Assembly (NCBI GenBank): GCA_964030785.1
Contig: OZ034967.1
Coordinates: 69,498,613 to 69,562,612 of the forward strand
DNA: 64,000 nucleotides
Origin: Siderastrea siderea
Taxonomy: Eukaryota > Cnidaria > Anthozoa > Scleractinia > Rhizangiidae
Reading direction: 5' to 3'
Below are positions 42,301 through 50,312 of this stretch, in pieces. Position 1 is the first letter of the stretch. Every line of letters starts with the position of its first letter. The notes beneath the pieces are model-generated. The model saw only the letters and a list, made by a program, of their open reading frames with translations, did not search any database and was not told the DNA's origin. The position numbers were made by a program, and so were the translations under genes.

Positions 42301-44897
42301 ACAAAGTAAAAACAAATATTGCTACCTTACCGAGAATAAGTCCTCTTCCTGTGAATTAAAATCTTTTCAACTTTAGTCTTCACAACTTTCCGTGAGCAAT
42401 TGTGCTGCTTCGTTCGCAATAGCATTTTCTTGGTTGAGTTCTCACTATGAAAATTCCAAATCAACCTCTGGATATCTTTGTGAGCTGAAGCAAATACTTG
42501 TTGACTTTCTGAGAGCATTTAATCGTGGAAAGTTTCTTCCAGGGAGTTAAAATTTCCGGAGAAGACTGCTAAAACTCCCTCGCTTTTCAAAATGGCCGCC
42601 AAACAAGCAATGAAAGAAAATCTGCAGTGCACTTCCAAATATGGTCATTTACGTATATCGCAGGATATCTGTCATGTAGGATGACAGATATTGAGGGCTT
42701 CCTTACCATATATGGGCATATTGACAATTTGTTGAATAATAAGAAGCAATATCTGTTAGCTGAAGGCCTGGACGTCGGGAGAAATCCAAACTACTTAGGT
42801 CAAAACAGTTCAAGAATCTCTGTCACAATTAATGCCACGCACTTTTCTACTACCAAATCAGTTTCCAATGATAAATCCTGCAATCATTTAAGTTTGGTTT
42901 CTCCTCCATCCATTCTGGAAAATTTCAGAGCCATGTGAAACAGCAGGCAGCTTACTATAACCTCATATTTGAAAATTGACGATAATAAATTACTGTTGCA
43001 AAGACCTGTAGGCCTTGCCACGTTATTGAAAGATCATCCCCTAAATACAATTGTAATCTTCTAATGTCTTTTTTTCTATTGATTTCCGAAGAAAACTCAG
43101 TCAAACGTCATAAAGCAACCGTTGTCCTTCATGGCAAGTTACACTTTTACCAATCGAAAATGACCTCTAGTTGATGGCTTTTCTAACAATTTCTTATCTT
43201 ATTAATTTAGGAGTTTGTTGGAAACACAGATCCAGATACGGTTGTTTATCATGACCTAGCACAAACAATCAGGGCACGTTACATCCGCTTTCGACCAACC
43301 GCTTGGCATGGTCACATATCAATGCGAGTGGAGCTCTATGGCTGCAAAGGTACAAATGGTCTCTTGTTTCCAAAATTAATCTACACACACTTTTAAAGTG
43401 CCCTCTGAGAAAAAAATGTGCTGTCTCTAATGCACTGTCATAGAGTTCAATTTCATGCCTGCACAAAACTTCCACCTATGAACAGTTTCATCCACTTATT
43501 ATCAATCTATCTACATTTCACACTGCCAGGGTTAACCTTGACTCCACTGATAACATTTTTTGTTTAATTCATGGATCCTGCGATAATGCACAGAGGTAAG
43601 GAGTGGATGTGTCAGGCAAAATATCCAATGGAAAACGCGTTTTCTTAAAAAGGCCTTTAACACTGTATTTGTGCTAATATGCAGAATGCCAAGGAGCTCT
43701 GGGCGTGGAAAGCCGTGCCATCTCTGACGGACAAATCAGTGCCTCTTCACAATGGGATGCCAATCATGCCGCCATCCAGGGCAGACTACACTTTCAGCTA
43801 ACTCGAAGCAAAGCAGGATCATGGTCAGCTCGCACCAATGACGTCAATCAATGGCTGCGGATTGATCTGGGTAATCAGCACACCAAAGTAACAGGAGTGG
43901 CAACGCAAGGGAGAAATGCTGTCCAGCAATGGGTTACTAAGTACCAACTGCAGTACAGTGACGACGGTGTGAACTTCCACTATTACAGGGAGCAGCCACA
44001 GAGCGGTCGCAAGGTGATATTCAAGACAGAGTAGTGTGATGTCTTTCTATCGTAAGCTGTAAGGGAACCAGGAACCTTTACGACAAGGAGTAATCCTTTG
44101 TCTGGCAAAAATTGCGGCTGATCACAGATCAAAATTTATTTGGTATTTGATCTCATGGGTTGGCTTGTAGAAGCATTTGACTTAGAAATCAGCGAGGCAT
44201 TGATTTTATGTGCTTTATATACTTTCCATCGCTTTTCCTTTCTAATCTGCCACAGTATCCTTTGTTGCCAGTTCGCATAGTGTCAAATAGGAGGCAATAT
44301 CTGTTAGCTGACGGCCTGGACGTCGGGAAAAATCCAAACTCCTAAGGTCAAAACAGTTCAAGAATCTCTGTCACAATTAATGCCACGCACTTTTCTACTG
44401 CAAACGTCAGTTTGCAATGATAAATCCTCCAGTCATTTCAGTTTGGTTTCTCTTCCATCCGTTCTGGAAAATTTCAGAGCCATGTGAAACAGCATGGAGC
44501 TTACTATAACCTGATATTTGAAAATTGATGATAATAAATTACTGCTGCAAAGGCCTGTAGGCCTTGCCACGTTATTGAAAGGTCAACCTGTAAATACAAT
44601 TGTAATCTTCTAATGTCTTTTTTCTATTGATTTCCGAAGAAATCTCAGTCAAATGTCATAAAGCAACCGTTGTCCTTCATGGCAAGTTACACTTTTACCA
44701 ATCGAAAATGACCTCTAGTTGAAGGCTTTTCTAACAATTTCTTATCTTATTAATTTAGGAGTTTGTTGGAAACACAGACCCAGATACGGTTGTTTATCAT
44801 GACCTAGCACAAACAATCAGGGCACGTTACATCCGCTTTCGACCAACCGCTTGGCATGGTCACATATCAATGCGAGTGGAGCTCTATGGCTGCAAAG
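1..44897 (+). CDS. Giant tandem F5/8 type C (discoidin) domain gene, internal part
   Basis: Thirty-seven exons (18 B, 19 A) join into a continuous reading frame of repeated 156-residue F5/8 type C modules. In each module Cys2 and Cys155 sit at the ends, as in the terminal disulphide of discoidin domains. WLQIDLG lies at 57-63, VTGVATQGR at 69-77, WVTKYQLQYSDDG at 83-95, and RARYIRFRPTAWHGHISMRVELYGC at 131-155 is the typical C-terminal strand block. Donors are AAG|GTAATA or AAG|GTGATA after exon B and AAAG|GTACAA after exon A. Acceptors are TTAATTTAG|G before A and CTAATATGCAG|A before B. Modules join directly (..YGCK-ECQG..) with no linker or other domain between them. The family is usually extracellular and binds lipids, glycans or matrix; the ligand here is unknown. 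The gene starts upstream of the window and its last exon is not certain. No exon has a stop or frameshift. Splicing is inferred from sequence only. Confidence 0.85.
366..504 (+). CDS. Unit 0: second half of an F5/8C domain (exon A0)
   Basis: A 139-nt exon opening GAG TTT GTT (Glu-Phe-Val) after TTTAG and ending TGC AAA G before GTACAA. It encodes residues 111-156 of a module whose first half is off-window. Residue 120 is Met (ATG), as in unit 1; all later units have Thr (ACG). Confidence 0.85.
838..3023 (+). CDS. Unit 1 F5/8C domain (exons 838-1166, 2885-3023)
   Basis: This is the most diverged unit of the 2521-bp array. Its domain has Thr12 and Leu18 where the others have Ala12 and Ile18, and Met120 where units 2-18 have Thr. 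The exon B donor is GTGATA rather than GTAATA. Its introns carry many more substitutions relative to unit 2 than its exons do (2 in 329 nt for exon B). It may mark the 5' edge of the homogenised block. Confidence 0.85.
1947..2706 (+). mobile_element. Solo-LTR-like insertion, unit 1 copy
   Basis: 760 bp absent from the equivalent introns of units 0, 17 and 18. GTCA flanks it on both sides (1943-1946 and 2707-2710), while the empty site has a single TCA/ATCA, consistent with a 4-bp target duplication. The inserted sequence begins CAGTGTCGGCAG and ends CCGTTACA, giving imperfect inverted ends (TGTCGGCAG against TGTAACGGTCAG). AATAAA occurs near 2574 and a TATA-like TTTTATAG near 2119. There is no long ORF. 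A solo LTR is the best fit, but the CAG before TG is awkward for one, so a non-autonomous DNA transposon is possible. Confidence 0.6.
3359..5544 (+). CDS. Unit 2 F5/8C domain (exons 3359-3687, 5406-5544)
   Basis: First unit with the consensus protein (Ala12, Ile18, Thr120). Donor is GTAATA. The LTR-like copy in its intron has T in TTGATTTCAG near 5060, as in units 1, 3, 9 and 16. Confidence 0.85.
5880..8065 (+). CDS. Unit 3 F5/8C domain (exons 5880-6208, 7927-8065)
   Basis: Consensus protein. Exon and intron are nearly indistinguishable from unit 2. Confidence 0.85.
8401..10586 (+). CDS. Unit 4 F5/8C domain (exons 8401-8729, 10448-10586)
   Basis: Consensus protein. Private intron variant GCGCTCTTC at about 9313 (GCGCTTTTC elsewhere). 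First unit with C in TCGATTTCAG near 10100. Confidence 0.85.
10922..13107 (+). CDS. Unit 5 F5/8C domain (exons 10922-11250, 12969-13107)
   Basis: Consensus protein. I noticed no private variant. Confidence 0.85.
13443..15628 (+). CDS. Unit 6 F5/8C domain (exons 13443-13771, 15490-15628)
   Basis: Consensus protein. Gln56 is CAG rather than CAA (near 13609), shared with units 8 and 15. Private LTR-like variant GGCACGGCATT near 14900. Confidence 0.85.
15964..18149 (+). CDS. Unit 7 F5/8C domain (exons 15964-16292, 18011-18149)
   Basis: Consensus protein. The LTR-like copy reads GAAGACTTGG near 17280, shared with units 9 and 10 (GAAGATTTGG elsewhere). Confidence 0.85.
18485..20670 (+). CDS. Unit 8 F5/8C domain (exons 18485-18813, 20532-20670)
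   Basis: Consensus protein. Gln56 is CAG (near 18651), as in units 6 and 15, although the intervening unit 7 has CAA. Confidence 0.85.
21006..23191 (+). CDS. Unit 9 F5/8C domain (exons 21006-21334, 23053-23191)
   Basis: Consensus protein. The LTR-like copy is the most distinctive of units 2-16: GACTTGG at about 22323, TTGATTTCAG near 22704, and a private cluster AACCATCACTAGTCG and TTTTGTG at about 22826-22851. Confidence 0.85.
23527..25712 (+). CDS. Unit 10 F5/8C domain (exons 23527-23855, 25574-25712)
   Basis: Consensus protein. Shares the GACTTGG variant (about 24844) with units 7 and 9. Confidence 0.85.
26048..28233 (+). CDS. Unit 11 F5/8C domain (exons 26048-26376, 28095-28233)
   Basis: Consensus protein. 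The intron after exon A has private GGACTGAATG at about 28486. Confidence 0.85.
28569..30754 (+). CDS. Unit 12 F5/8C domain (exons 28569-28897, 30616-30754)
   Basis: Consensus protein. The intron after exon A reads GGAGTGG (about 31006) instead of GGACTGG. Confidence 0.85.
31090..33275 (+). CDS. Unit 13 F5/8C domain (exons 31090-31418, 33137-33275)
   Basis: Consensus protein. Intron reads GACAGAGTAG near 31640, shared with units 14 and 18. Private CTCGCAAAG in the LTR-like copy near 32502. GGAGTGG follows exon A. Confidence 0.85.
33611..35796 (+). CDS. Unit 14 F5/8C domain (exons 33611-33939, 35658-35796)
   Basis: Consensus protein. Shares GACAGAGTAG (about 34162) with unit 13. Private CATTCCGG near 34596. 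Confidence 0.85.
36132..38317 (+). CDS. Unit 15 F5/8C domain (exons 36132-36460, 38179-38317)
   Basis: Consensus protein. Gln56 is CAG (near 36298), as in units 6 and 8. GGAGTGG follows exon A. Confidence 0.85.
38653..40838 (+). CDS. Unit 16 F5/8C domain (exons 38653-38981, 40700-40838)
   Basis: Consensus protein. Last unit with the LTR-like insertion, which has returned to TTGATTTCAG near 40352. The following intron has CCTTTACTCC (about 41032), the form seen in units 0 and 1, not CCTTGACTCC. Confidence 0.85.
41174..43349 (+). CDS. Unit 17 F5/8C domain (exons 41174-41502, 43211-43349)
   Basis: One residue change from consensus, Gln38 to His (CAC). The B-A intron (41503-43210, 1708 bp) is diverged. 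It lacks the 760-bp LTR-like element but has an unrelated insertion of about 750 bp at 41989-42740, so its length is similar only by coincidence. The frame stays open across both exons. Confidence 0.85.
41989..42104. repeat. Foldback palindrome
   Basis: The left arm begins AACAATTATCCTGCGAAATC and includes GCGGAATATC. The right arm carries GGATATTCCGC and ends GGGTAATTGTT. The arms are about 50 nt and pair around a GAGGCCGTAGGCC centre. Confidence 0.65.
41989..42740. mobile_element. Composite insertion in the unit 17 intron
   Basis: About 750 bp interrupt the array sequence TCAAATAAGAAGCAAT; ATAA is present on both sides (41985-41988 and 42739-42742). The left part (41989-42104) is a near-perfect palindrome. 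The right part (about 42105-42740) is bounded by inverted copies of ATTATTCAACAAATT. No recognisable protein is encoded; the 63-codon minus-strand ORF at 42327-42518 resembles nothing I know. Probably a non-autonomous DNA element with a foldback element at its end. Confidence 0.55.
43685..44897 (+). CDS. Unit 18 F5/8C domain (exons 43685-44013, 44759-44897)
   Basis: Last recognisable module. Gln59 in the WLQIDLG motif is Arg (CGG). The intron is only 745 bp: no LTR-like element, and a deletion joins the donor (AAG|GTGATATTCAAGAC) directly to sequence that lies several hundred bases into the other introns. Exon A and its GTACAA donor are intact, so the gene should continue to at least one further phase-1 exon. 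Confidence 0.83.
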
Positions 44898-46407
44898 GTA
44901 CAAATGGTCTCTTGTTTCCAAAATTACTTTACGCACACTTTTTAAGAGCACTGTTATGGAGATCAATTTAATGCCTTGAAAAAAATTCCGCCTATGAACA
45001 GTTTATCTACTTATTATCAATCTTTCTACATTTCGCACTGCCAGGGTTAACCTTTACTCCACTGATAGCGTTTTTTTTTATCACGATTTTTGCAATAATG
45101 CACAGAAGTAAGGGTTAAATCACTGAATACTAGTTCGATACTTTGATAGTTTGCTTCATGCCAGGCTAAGGAGTATAATATAGGTGTCTCAAACGTGTGT
45201 GGTTAGCGGGTAGACTTTTGGAGTTGGTCAACTTTAAATTGAGTACGAAAAAAAACTTGCTAAATATGGGACATTTTTAGGTCCAAAGCTTTGCTGTGTA
45301 GTTGATGCGATCACCAGGCTTCCTAGTAAACGAGAAATTCGTTCATAATGAAGGTTACAATGCATTATGTGTCATCCACGTTAACCAGGTTTGTACATTT
45401 TATAAAGCATTTCGAAACGTGTTGGTTTAAGGGCATTGCGAATGAGTCGCCACCTTGTTTTTTAATCAACTTATTTTTTTTTATCATAACGGAGCTCCAC
45501 CGCGGGTCGAAGGCCCGCTGAGCGGAGCACTATAATGATAGAAAATATATATCAATGCTGGTCGATTTTGATAATCATGACCTCACGTGACCGTACGACG
45601 TACCTTATACCATACTTCATGTAAAATGCTCGAAGTGTCTCAATACTCGCGGATTTACATATTGGTGGAGAATGGCGGGCATCCCTTGAACTAGCAGTTT
45701 AGTCTGAACCATCTTTTTGAGGTGTTAAGAAAAAGGATTTACTGTCATGCATATTTTACCAAATTTACGATGTTTTCTTACTGCTCTTACTGCTCTTACT
45801 GTTTTAATGACTGCTCCCCACACGATATTACAGAATGGACTCTCACTTCTCAGCATGCTCGAGTTTCATGACGGTAACTTGACATACTGGGAATGAAGAA
45901 GAACCTTATAGCTCTATCTGAAAAGGAAAAGACCTGAAAGCTTGCTTTAAACTCGACGAAGCATATAGAAGAAAATGGAGAGCTTGAAGGGAAGAAATCC
46001 TCGTTCGAGGACACCCCTGTTATTTCTTAGGAGATCTGGAAAGCGACCAATTGCAAAGGACCACTCGAGCAGTAGTCTTTCGTTTAGATTTTAAGTACTT
46101 CTCAGTTTACTTCAACGGTGAAGTAAATTCCTAAGCTTCAGCCCCACACCTGACTGCAGGTCTCCTTCGCCGGCTGAAGTAAATTACATATTTGATTCTG
46201 GATTTTCGTCGTAAGAAATGTTTAGTTGAGCGAGTTTACATGTTTACGATAATTTTCTTGACATGTTTGAGAAACTTGGAAACAAGCATTTGTTCAAAAT
46301 AGCAGTGAAATTAACTCCCGCCTCCAGCTGAATTGCTTGCGAGTAACTTTTTCTGGAGGCGAAAATAAAATTTTTAAAGATTTAATTTTGGTTTTCCAGG
46401 CAAATAA
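44898..46407. other. Downstream of last F5/8C exon; no clear exon
   Basis: Array similarity fades after about 45110. A GC-rich hairpin with GCGGG/GCCCGC arms flanked by GGAGCTCC and GCGGAGCAC lies at 45487-45530. A 9-nt CTGCTCTTA repeat is near 45780. Inverted pairs CTTCAGCC/GGCTGAAG (about 46136-46180) and CGCCTCCAG/CTGGAGGCG (46319-46362) follow. TTTTCCAG at 46392-46399 is followed by GC AAA TAA, which would close the phase-1 frame of unit 18 after two residues and so is a possible, unproven, terminal exon. Confidence 0.4.
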
Positions 46408-46719
46408 GTGCTGATGAAAATAAATGTTTTTTTTTTCGTTTATGAAGGCTTGCTGCACATTTATTCTTTCCTTAAAAATCTTAATTCAACGAATTTCGTC
46501 AACGAGTATATTTCTGTTTTAGCCGGTTTGTTTTTAAGCAATCCTTATTTTGCAACTGCGGCTTTTTTAGAGTTGTTTTTTCAAGTAGCTTTTTGTTCCT
46601 CCGCACTGTTGTATTGCGGATTGGGTCGTTTAGTGATGGCTAATTTATTGAATACCGAAAAATTGCTCGGTCGCCAATATGTCTTAGCTTGCTCAGCTTT
46701 TATGCGATCGACGAAATAA
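46408..46719 (+). CDS. Hypothetical 103-codon ORF
   Basis: Open frame rich in Phe, Leu and Ser with several hydrophobic stretches. I do not recognise a family. Its last 50 or so codons lie in a 219-bp tandem duplication, so the C-terminal coding sequence is repeated immediately downstream. It may be chance or a fragment of a repeat. Confidence 0.15.
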   Translation: MLMKINVFFFVYEGLLHIYSFLKNLNSTNFVNEYISVLAGLFLSNPYFATAAFLELFFQVAFCSSALLYCGLGRLVMANLLNTEKLLGRQYVLACSAFMRSTK

Positions 46720-46984
46720 CATCACGTAGATTTATCCAGGCAATTTTTCCAGGCTTGTTGGGAGGGAATTCATTCATCTTCTTTTTTAGAGTTGTTTTTT
46801 CAAGTAGCTTTTTGTTCCTCCGCACTGTTGTATTGCGGATTGGGTCGTTTAGTGATGGCTAATTTATTGAATACCGAAAAATTGCTCGGTCGCCAATATG
46901 TCTTAGCTTGCTCAGCTTTTATGCGATCGACGAAATAACATCACGTAGATTTATCCAGGCAATTTTTCCAGGCTTGTTGGGAAT
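46562..46984 (+). repeat. 219-bp tandem duplication
   Basis: The segment starting CTTTTTTAGAGTTG at 46562 recurs at 46781 and is almost identical for about 200 bp, to GGCTTGTTGGGA. Only the extreme 3' ends differ. The near identity implies a recent event. Confidence 0.9.
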
Positions 46985-47489
46985 TCTTTGTCCCGTCAAA
47001 AAAAAGGGGTAACCAGAACTATTGCTTCAACGTCCGTGCAAGGTGTTACGCGGGACGTACTTTAAATAAGCAACCAGCTTTTCTACAGCGTTGCGTTTTT
47101 GTTAAAATGTGGTCTTTTTCAGTTGTTAAATTCGTTTATCAAAACGTGTGACAGGTCCTTATCTGTTTGTTTTCTTTTTACAGGTGCCGCCTTTTAACTG
47201 CCATCACTTCATTGGGTCTCTACAGAAAGACCCGTTAGCTTAACTCCCTTTAAGCATTAAAAGAAGTTAAAATTTTAAAAGAATATGTGTTATCTGTGGG
47301 TCGAGTTGTGATACTCGTATTACAGTTGATCCACGTCACACGAGAACGGAAACTCAAAAATTCAAAACAACGTGACGAGTCACGTTCTCCATATTTGGGC
47401 ATTCTTCTCGTCTATCTTGGGATTCAGAGGGGGATTTCGAAAATCGAAAAGGTATTCCGAATCTCTCGCGGATTTTTCGAAATGTTCAG
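46985..47489. other. No supported gene
   Basis: Contains a GTTTTCTTTTTACAG acceptor-like tract at about 47170-47184. The open frame from 47287 to the paired-like segment has no recognisable domain of its own. I see no other feature. Confidence 0.4.
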
Positions 47490-47697
47490 ACCTGCTTATG
47501 TTAATGCATTGGGTCGGGAGTACAGGCCAGGTAGGCCACTCCACAAGGAAACGAGAAGACGAATAATTGATCTTTATTTGACTGGAGAGGGACTGACAAC
47601 GATCTCCAGAGCAGTTTGCGTAACCCCTGGCGCAGTTTGTGGCATCAGTATCAGTTTGTGGTATGTCTTACAAGAAACTATCTGTCATACCGAGTGA
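47490..47697 (+). CDS. Paired-box-type helix-turn-helix fragment
   Basis: Following TGTTCAG, the frame reads YVNALGREYRPGRPL, then HKETRRRIIDLYLTGEG and ISRAVCVTPGAVCGI. This matches the spacing of the N-terminal (PAI) half of paired domains: VN-LG, GRPL, R--I--L---G, ISR---V--G-V--I. In PAX proteins this half binds DNA. Only about 50 residues match; similarity stops after GAVC and the C-terminal (RED) half and any homeodomain are absent. The frame is open upstream to 47287 without domain similarity, so this is probably one exon starting at 47490. It could be a piece of a PAX-like gene, a retained or degenerate exon, or a transposase HTH, since paired domains and Tc1-type transposases share this fold. 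Confidence 0.5.
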
Positions 47698-47833
47698 GAG
47701 CCAAAGTGATGCTCAAGTCAAGAGGTGCAAAGCAAGGGAGACTTTTGCCTCATTGGTTAATCGTTTTCCTAGTACCCAGATTCCTGAAACGTGCGCACCA
47801 GTGAAAAAAAAAAAGATAGCGGTCTGCGGATAA
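47639..47833 (+). CDS. Short ORF overlapping the paired-like exon
   Basis: A frame shifted relative to the paired-like exon runs on for about 64 codons, is polar with several Cys and Lys, and ends KKKKIAVCG before TAA. It might be the continuation of the same gene after a frameshift or splice, but I recognise no family. Confidence 0.15.
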   Translation: MASVSVCGMSYKKLSVIPSESQSDAQVKRCKARETFASLVNRFPSTQIPETCAPVKKKKIAVCG

Positions 47834-49315
47834 GATGTAGGTTTCATCGCTTGATCACTCATTCTTACCTTTTTTGCACATATAACAAATCCAGGCGTTT
47901 AACTAACTCCTCAGCAGCGGAAAGAAATTTGAAAAAGCTATTTTAACGCGGAAAAACGAGTGTTTTGCTCGGGCTTTTGCATTCGTGAGCGGGAGAATTT
48001 TTCTTCGCACCGCAAGAAAATGTGTTCCATGAAGTGAGCAGAGTGAGGAAATTAGGAGAGATTCAAAGTTTGGAGGACAGTAGGCGTTTAGCCTGTGGCC
48101 GTTTTCACCGAAACAGGTAAGCTATCCTGCTCGCAATTTTAAAAAAAGTCTGCTTGCAACTTTTTTGTTAGCTTTTGCTACATAACAATCGATCAGAGAA
48201 CCTCCCTTGCATGTTTGAAAGGCCCGTGGCGGTCACTCAGCGGTCAAAAAATCTCCGAGTAAAAGAGATGTAAAAACCATAAATCACTTTCGAAGACCTA
48301 TCGTTAATCACTGGTTGGTTAACCATGCAGGCAAACGGGAACTATCTCAGCTAAAATAACTTAAAGTACAATATCATTTAAGTTCATACTTTCAGTAGCT
48401 GATAAAATTTAAATTGCAGCAAGGATCTCGCTCAGTTTTCCGTTTGATCTTAGTTTTGTTGTTTTGCCAATCTGTAGTCATCCGATGGACTGTTAAGGTT
48501 TTTGTTAAGGCCCAAAAGGCGATGAGTTGTCAGGATGGAGATGCAAAGAACGTCTTGCTTAGAGAATTTTAAGGACACGAAGTCAATGTTAACTGTTTAC
48601 AAACATTGACTTTTTGGTTATTCAAATTTGTAAAGCAAGTCTTGTCTCATTATCCAGTGGCCCCATTGTTGCCATATTTACACCAAAGGATTCCATGTTT
48701 GAAGTTTTGTTTGATTTTATTTGTGTTTGTTACGAGTTAAGTGTGCTTCCCATCACTTTTTGCCTTTTTTTAATATCTACATCTGTAAAACTGTGTTAGT
48801 TTTGTGGTGGTTGAAATTTTCAGAATCATAAATGGCACACAACTGCACACAAGATGGCCAAATAATGTCCAAATTTGTTTTCATTTTTCCTCAAAGGTTC
48901 TTGGCTGAATTGATTTCTCTTTGTGATTTCCAAATCTGCCACCCCTCCCAGACTTCCTAGCTCATGTACCTATACGAGTTACAATATGCCTGTTGCCAGG
49001 GTTGCTAGGGGTTACCGGTGCAGGAGCTAGAACATTTTGAAGTAAGAATAAATCACAAATGGCATAAATTACAAACAAGATAAATTTGTAGAAATTAGCT
49101 ACCAGGCCAAATTCTTGTTAGGATGTTTTCATTTCAATAACTTGAACTTAACTTTTACACTTCAGCAGTGTAAAGGCTTCTTCTTCCTCCTTCTTCTTGC
49201 ACAGTTTTGCAGCTCCTTCACTTCTGTTTCTTGCCGTTAAATATAAACAATTTACAGCTGCAGTCACAATGCAACAAGCAGGGGGTTAAGGAGAGAAATT
49301 TCCCTCATAATTCCC
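47834..49315. other. No supported gene
   Basis: AT-rich sequence with only short ORFs in either strand. No recognisable domain, RNA gene or element. Confidence 0.5.
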
Positions 49316-49767
49316 TCAAATTCCCTCGTTTGACGACCGAGTTGGCAGCGTTGATTTGACACTTGCTGCGTCTCCGGTGATCGAAGAAGGATTGATCAGT
49401 GCTGACATGACTTTCGTCGATTCCATACTGTCTTTCATTGCAAACTCTTTAACCTCGAGAGAGAAATCGCTTGACACTGTACATGGGTCTTGATTTTCGT
49501 CCACTTTCACTGAAGCTACACAAGCGTTCACTTCCAAGGTTTGTTCTTGTTTGCTTGAAACAGGAATCCCAAAATCTATCGGCAAAACTTATAATTGCGG
49601 GAGAGCAGGTCACCTACTTCTCCGTCTAAAACGTTTCGAACCTTGACGAAAAGAGAACCGAGAAAATTACGCGGTCTCTCGATAAAACAAAGGTTTGTCC
49701 CATCATCACCTCTTACTTCCACAAAGATGAAATCCATTTTCGGAAATTTCAATGCGATCTTCGACAT
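49316..49767 (-). pseudogene. Frameshifted minus-strand ORF pair, unknown family
   Basis: Read on the minus strand, a 63-codon frame from 49767 (MSKIALKFPKMDF..) runs into a stop. An 89-codon frame displaced by one base then continues to 49316, the two overlapping at 49576-49585 near a TTTT run. The upstream part is mixed charged and hydrophobic, like a folded domain. The downstream part is acidic and serine-rich with repeated VKV/VKE motifs. A single-base indel would make one frame of about 150 codons. This could be a pseudogene, a sequencing error in a real gene, or two exons. No family recognised. Confidence 0.25.
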
Positions 49768-50135
49768 CTCCTATGTGATCTCCGTTACGTCATTGAAAGT
49801 ACCTTCTTCATTAAAAGACTCGGATCACATGTCAAGTTTTATGTTCACGCGTGATGTGAATCAACTGTAAAATTCAGGTTTACAAAAAACATTTTTAAAA
49901 ATATGCTAAAGTAGGAATTAAGGTAAAACGGGCCAACAGTATCAATAAAACAGTCTGGTACATTGTAGCTTCATCGTTTCAGTGTCATTGCTTTTATTTG
50001 TACTTGTAGGTACCATTCATTCTCGCCTTTTTCAATCTTCTATCTACGTAGTCCATCCTGTTTGAGTTTTCATGCTCTCTGGAGCGGCAATATAAAAACA
50101 CCACCGATTTCAATTTGAGTTTGTAGCTGAGCACC

Positions 50136-50312
50136 ATGGGTAAAAAAATGTGTTCTGCTGCAAAGAGGAAACACTTTGTAAACCGAAAAGTTGTAAACCA
50201 CAACTGCAACAAAAGAAAATCGACACCAATAAATGCGAAGAGCTGTCATCGGAACTGCTTACGGAACTCAAGAGCTGATCACCTCAGCGAACTCGGTCAG
50301 CACATCGCTTGA
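50136..50312 (+). CDS. Small basic Cys-containing ORF, 58 codons
   Basis: The ATG lies in GCACCATGG, a strong vertebrate-style initiation context. The product begins MGKKMCSAAKRKHFV, is rich in Lys, Arg, Asn and Cys, and ends at TGA 50310-50312. A 93-codon ORF of unknown family runs antisense at 50284-50565. There is no homology I can name, so either or both may be chance. Confidence 0.15.
   Translation: MGKKMCSAAKRKHFVNRKVVNHNCNKRKSTPINAKSCHRNCLRNSRADHLSELGQHIA

Noticed and set aside
1..44897. Phage, bacterial operon or CRISPR-like array
   Set aside because: Long introns with GT-AG sites, split domains and 2.5-kb repeats fit eukaryotic tandem exon duplication. No operon structure or ribosome binding sites are present.
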